A stretch of 15,422 bases of DNA from assembly GCA_029779995.1 (NCBI GenBank), contig JAKOZM010000469.1, positions 1-15,422 on the forward strand, written 5' to 3'. A model generated the notes under the pieces. That model was not told the DNA's origin. It ran no database searches and saw nothing but the letters and a program-made list of their open reading frames with translations. Below, piece after piece: positions 15,240 through 15,422 of this stretch. Both the position numbers and the translations under genes were made by a program. This DNA is from Actinomycetes bacterium. Its GTDB lineage: Bacteria; Actinomycetota; Actinomycetes; S36-B12; UBA10799. The first letter of the stretch is position 1. Each line of letters starts with the position of its first letter.

Positions 15240-15422
15240 TGGTTGGCTCGGTGGGTCAGGATCACCATTCCGAGGAGGAAGCCGCCGAGGTAGGTGACGG
15301 CGTACTTGTCGTAGCGGGTGGCCAGTCCGCGCCACTGCTTGACCCGGCTGAATGAGCGTTCGATGGTGTTGCGCTGCTTGTAGATCTCGCTGTCGAACCC
15401 GGGCGGTCTGCCGCCTTTGGAG
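15225..15422 (-). mobile_element. IS5-family insertion sequence, one end in view
   Basis: The element interrupts tnsA; homology to TnsA stops at about 15228, where GAGCGTGTCTGTTAA begins, a plausible IS terminal repeat. It is preceded by CTAG/TA, which would fit a short target duplication of some IS5 groups. The other end is outside the window. Confidence 0.6.
15236..15422 (-). CDS. IS5-family transposase, C-terminal part (runs off the window)
   Basis: The minus-strand frame is open to the window edge and ends with TAA at 15236-15238, giving the last 61 residues. The sequence reads GGRPPGFDSEIYKQRNTIERSFSRVKQWRGLATRYDKYAVTYLGGFLL..., the C-terminal DDE block of IS5/IS1381-like transposases. 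The Glu in NTIER is the third catalytic residue, and Arg/Lys follow with the usual R-x6-K spacing. The rest of the catalytic core lies to the right of the window. It transposes its own element and has no link to the surrounding genes apart from having broken tnsA. Confidence 0.88.
   Translation of the reverse strand, partial: SKGGRPPGFDSEIYKQRNTIERSFSRVKQWRGLATRYDKYAVTYLGGFLLGMVILTHRANH

Overview
The window is a GC-rich actinobacterial accessory region. Signs of this are the strong G/C bias at third codon positions, the common GTG starts, a WhiB-like (Wbl) protein (a family essentially limited to Actinobacteria and their phages) and a near-perfect actinobacterial LexA box. Every product call below was made by reading the translations; no database search was possible.

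Left part, about 1-4055, + strand. This is the 3' half of a Tn7-like transposition operon: the C-terminal end of a TniB/TnsC-type ATPase, a first TniQ/TnsD-family protein, an unrecognised 126-residue protein, a short Wbl-like Cys4 protein and a second TniQ-family protein. All five genes are joined by 4-nt stop/start overlaps (GTGA or ATGA), so they look like one translationally coupled unit. The Wbl-like gene and the small unknown gene between two target-selector genes are the most unusual arrangement here. tnsA and tnsB of this element, if present, lie left of the window.

Middle, about 4056-6730, is mostly broken genes: an IS orfA remnant, a NarL/FixJ-type response regulator cut at both ends and frameshifted twice, an apparently intact gene for a small secreted protein, a truncated DUF5131 (phage Gp37/Gp68-like) gene with a LexA box just upstream of its start, and the C-terminal nuclease part of a Res-type restriction helicase interrupted by an in-frame TAG.

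From about 6733 to 14602 lies what looks like working defence or cargo DNA. On the + strand are a small gene and an SDH-type (SppA/ClpP-fold) serine protease. Converging on them from the - strand is a four-gene operon: a Cys-rich zinc-finger-like protein, then hsdM, hsdS and hsdR of a complete type I restriction-modification system. Upstream of the zinc-finger gene are two strong inverted repeats that could be operators.

Right end, about 14603-15422. After a hairpin-rich leader there is the 5' part of a second Tn7-like gene, tnsA, cut off after its first catalytic motif by an IS5-family transposase that runs off the window. The window therefore has a tnsC-tniQ operon end on one side and the start of a tnsA gene, in the same orientation, on the other, with restriction-related cargo between them. 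The simplest reading is two adjacent or nested Tn7-like elements sharing a defence-island cargo, now decaying through IS insertion.
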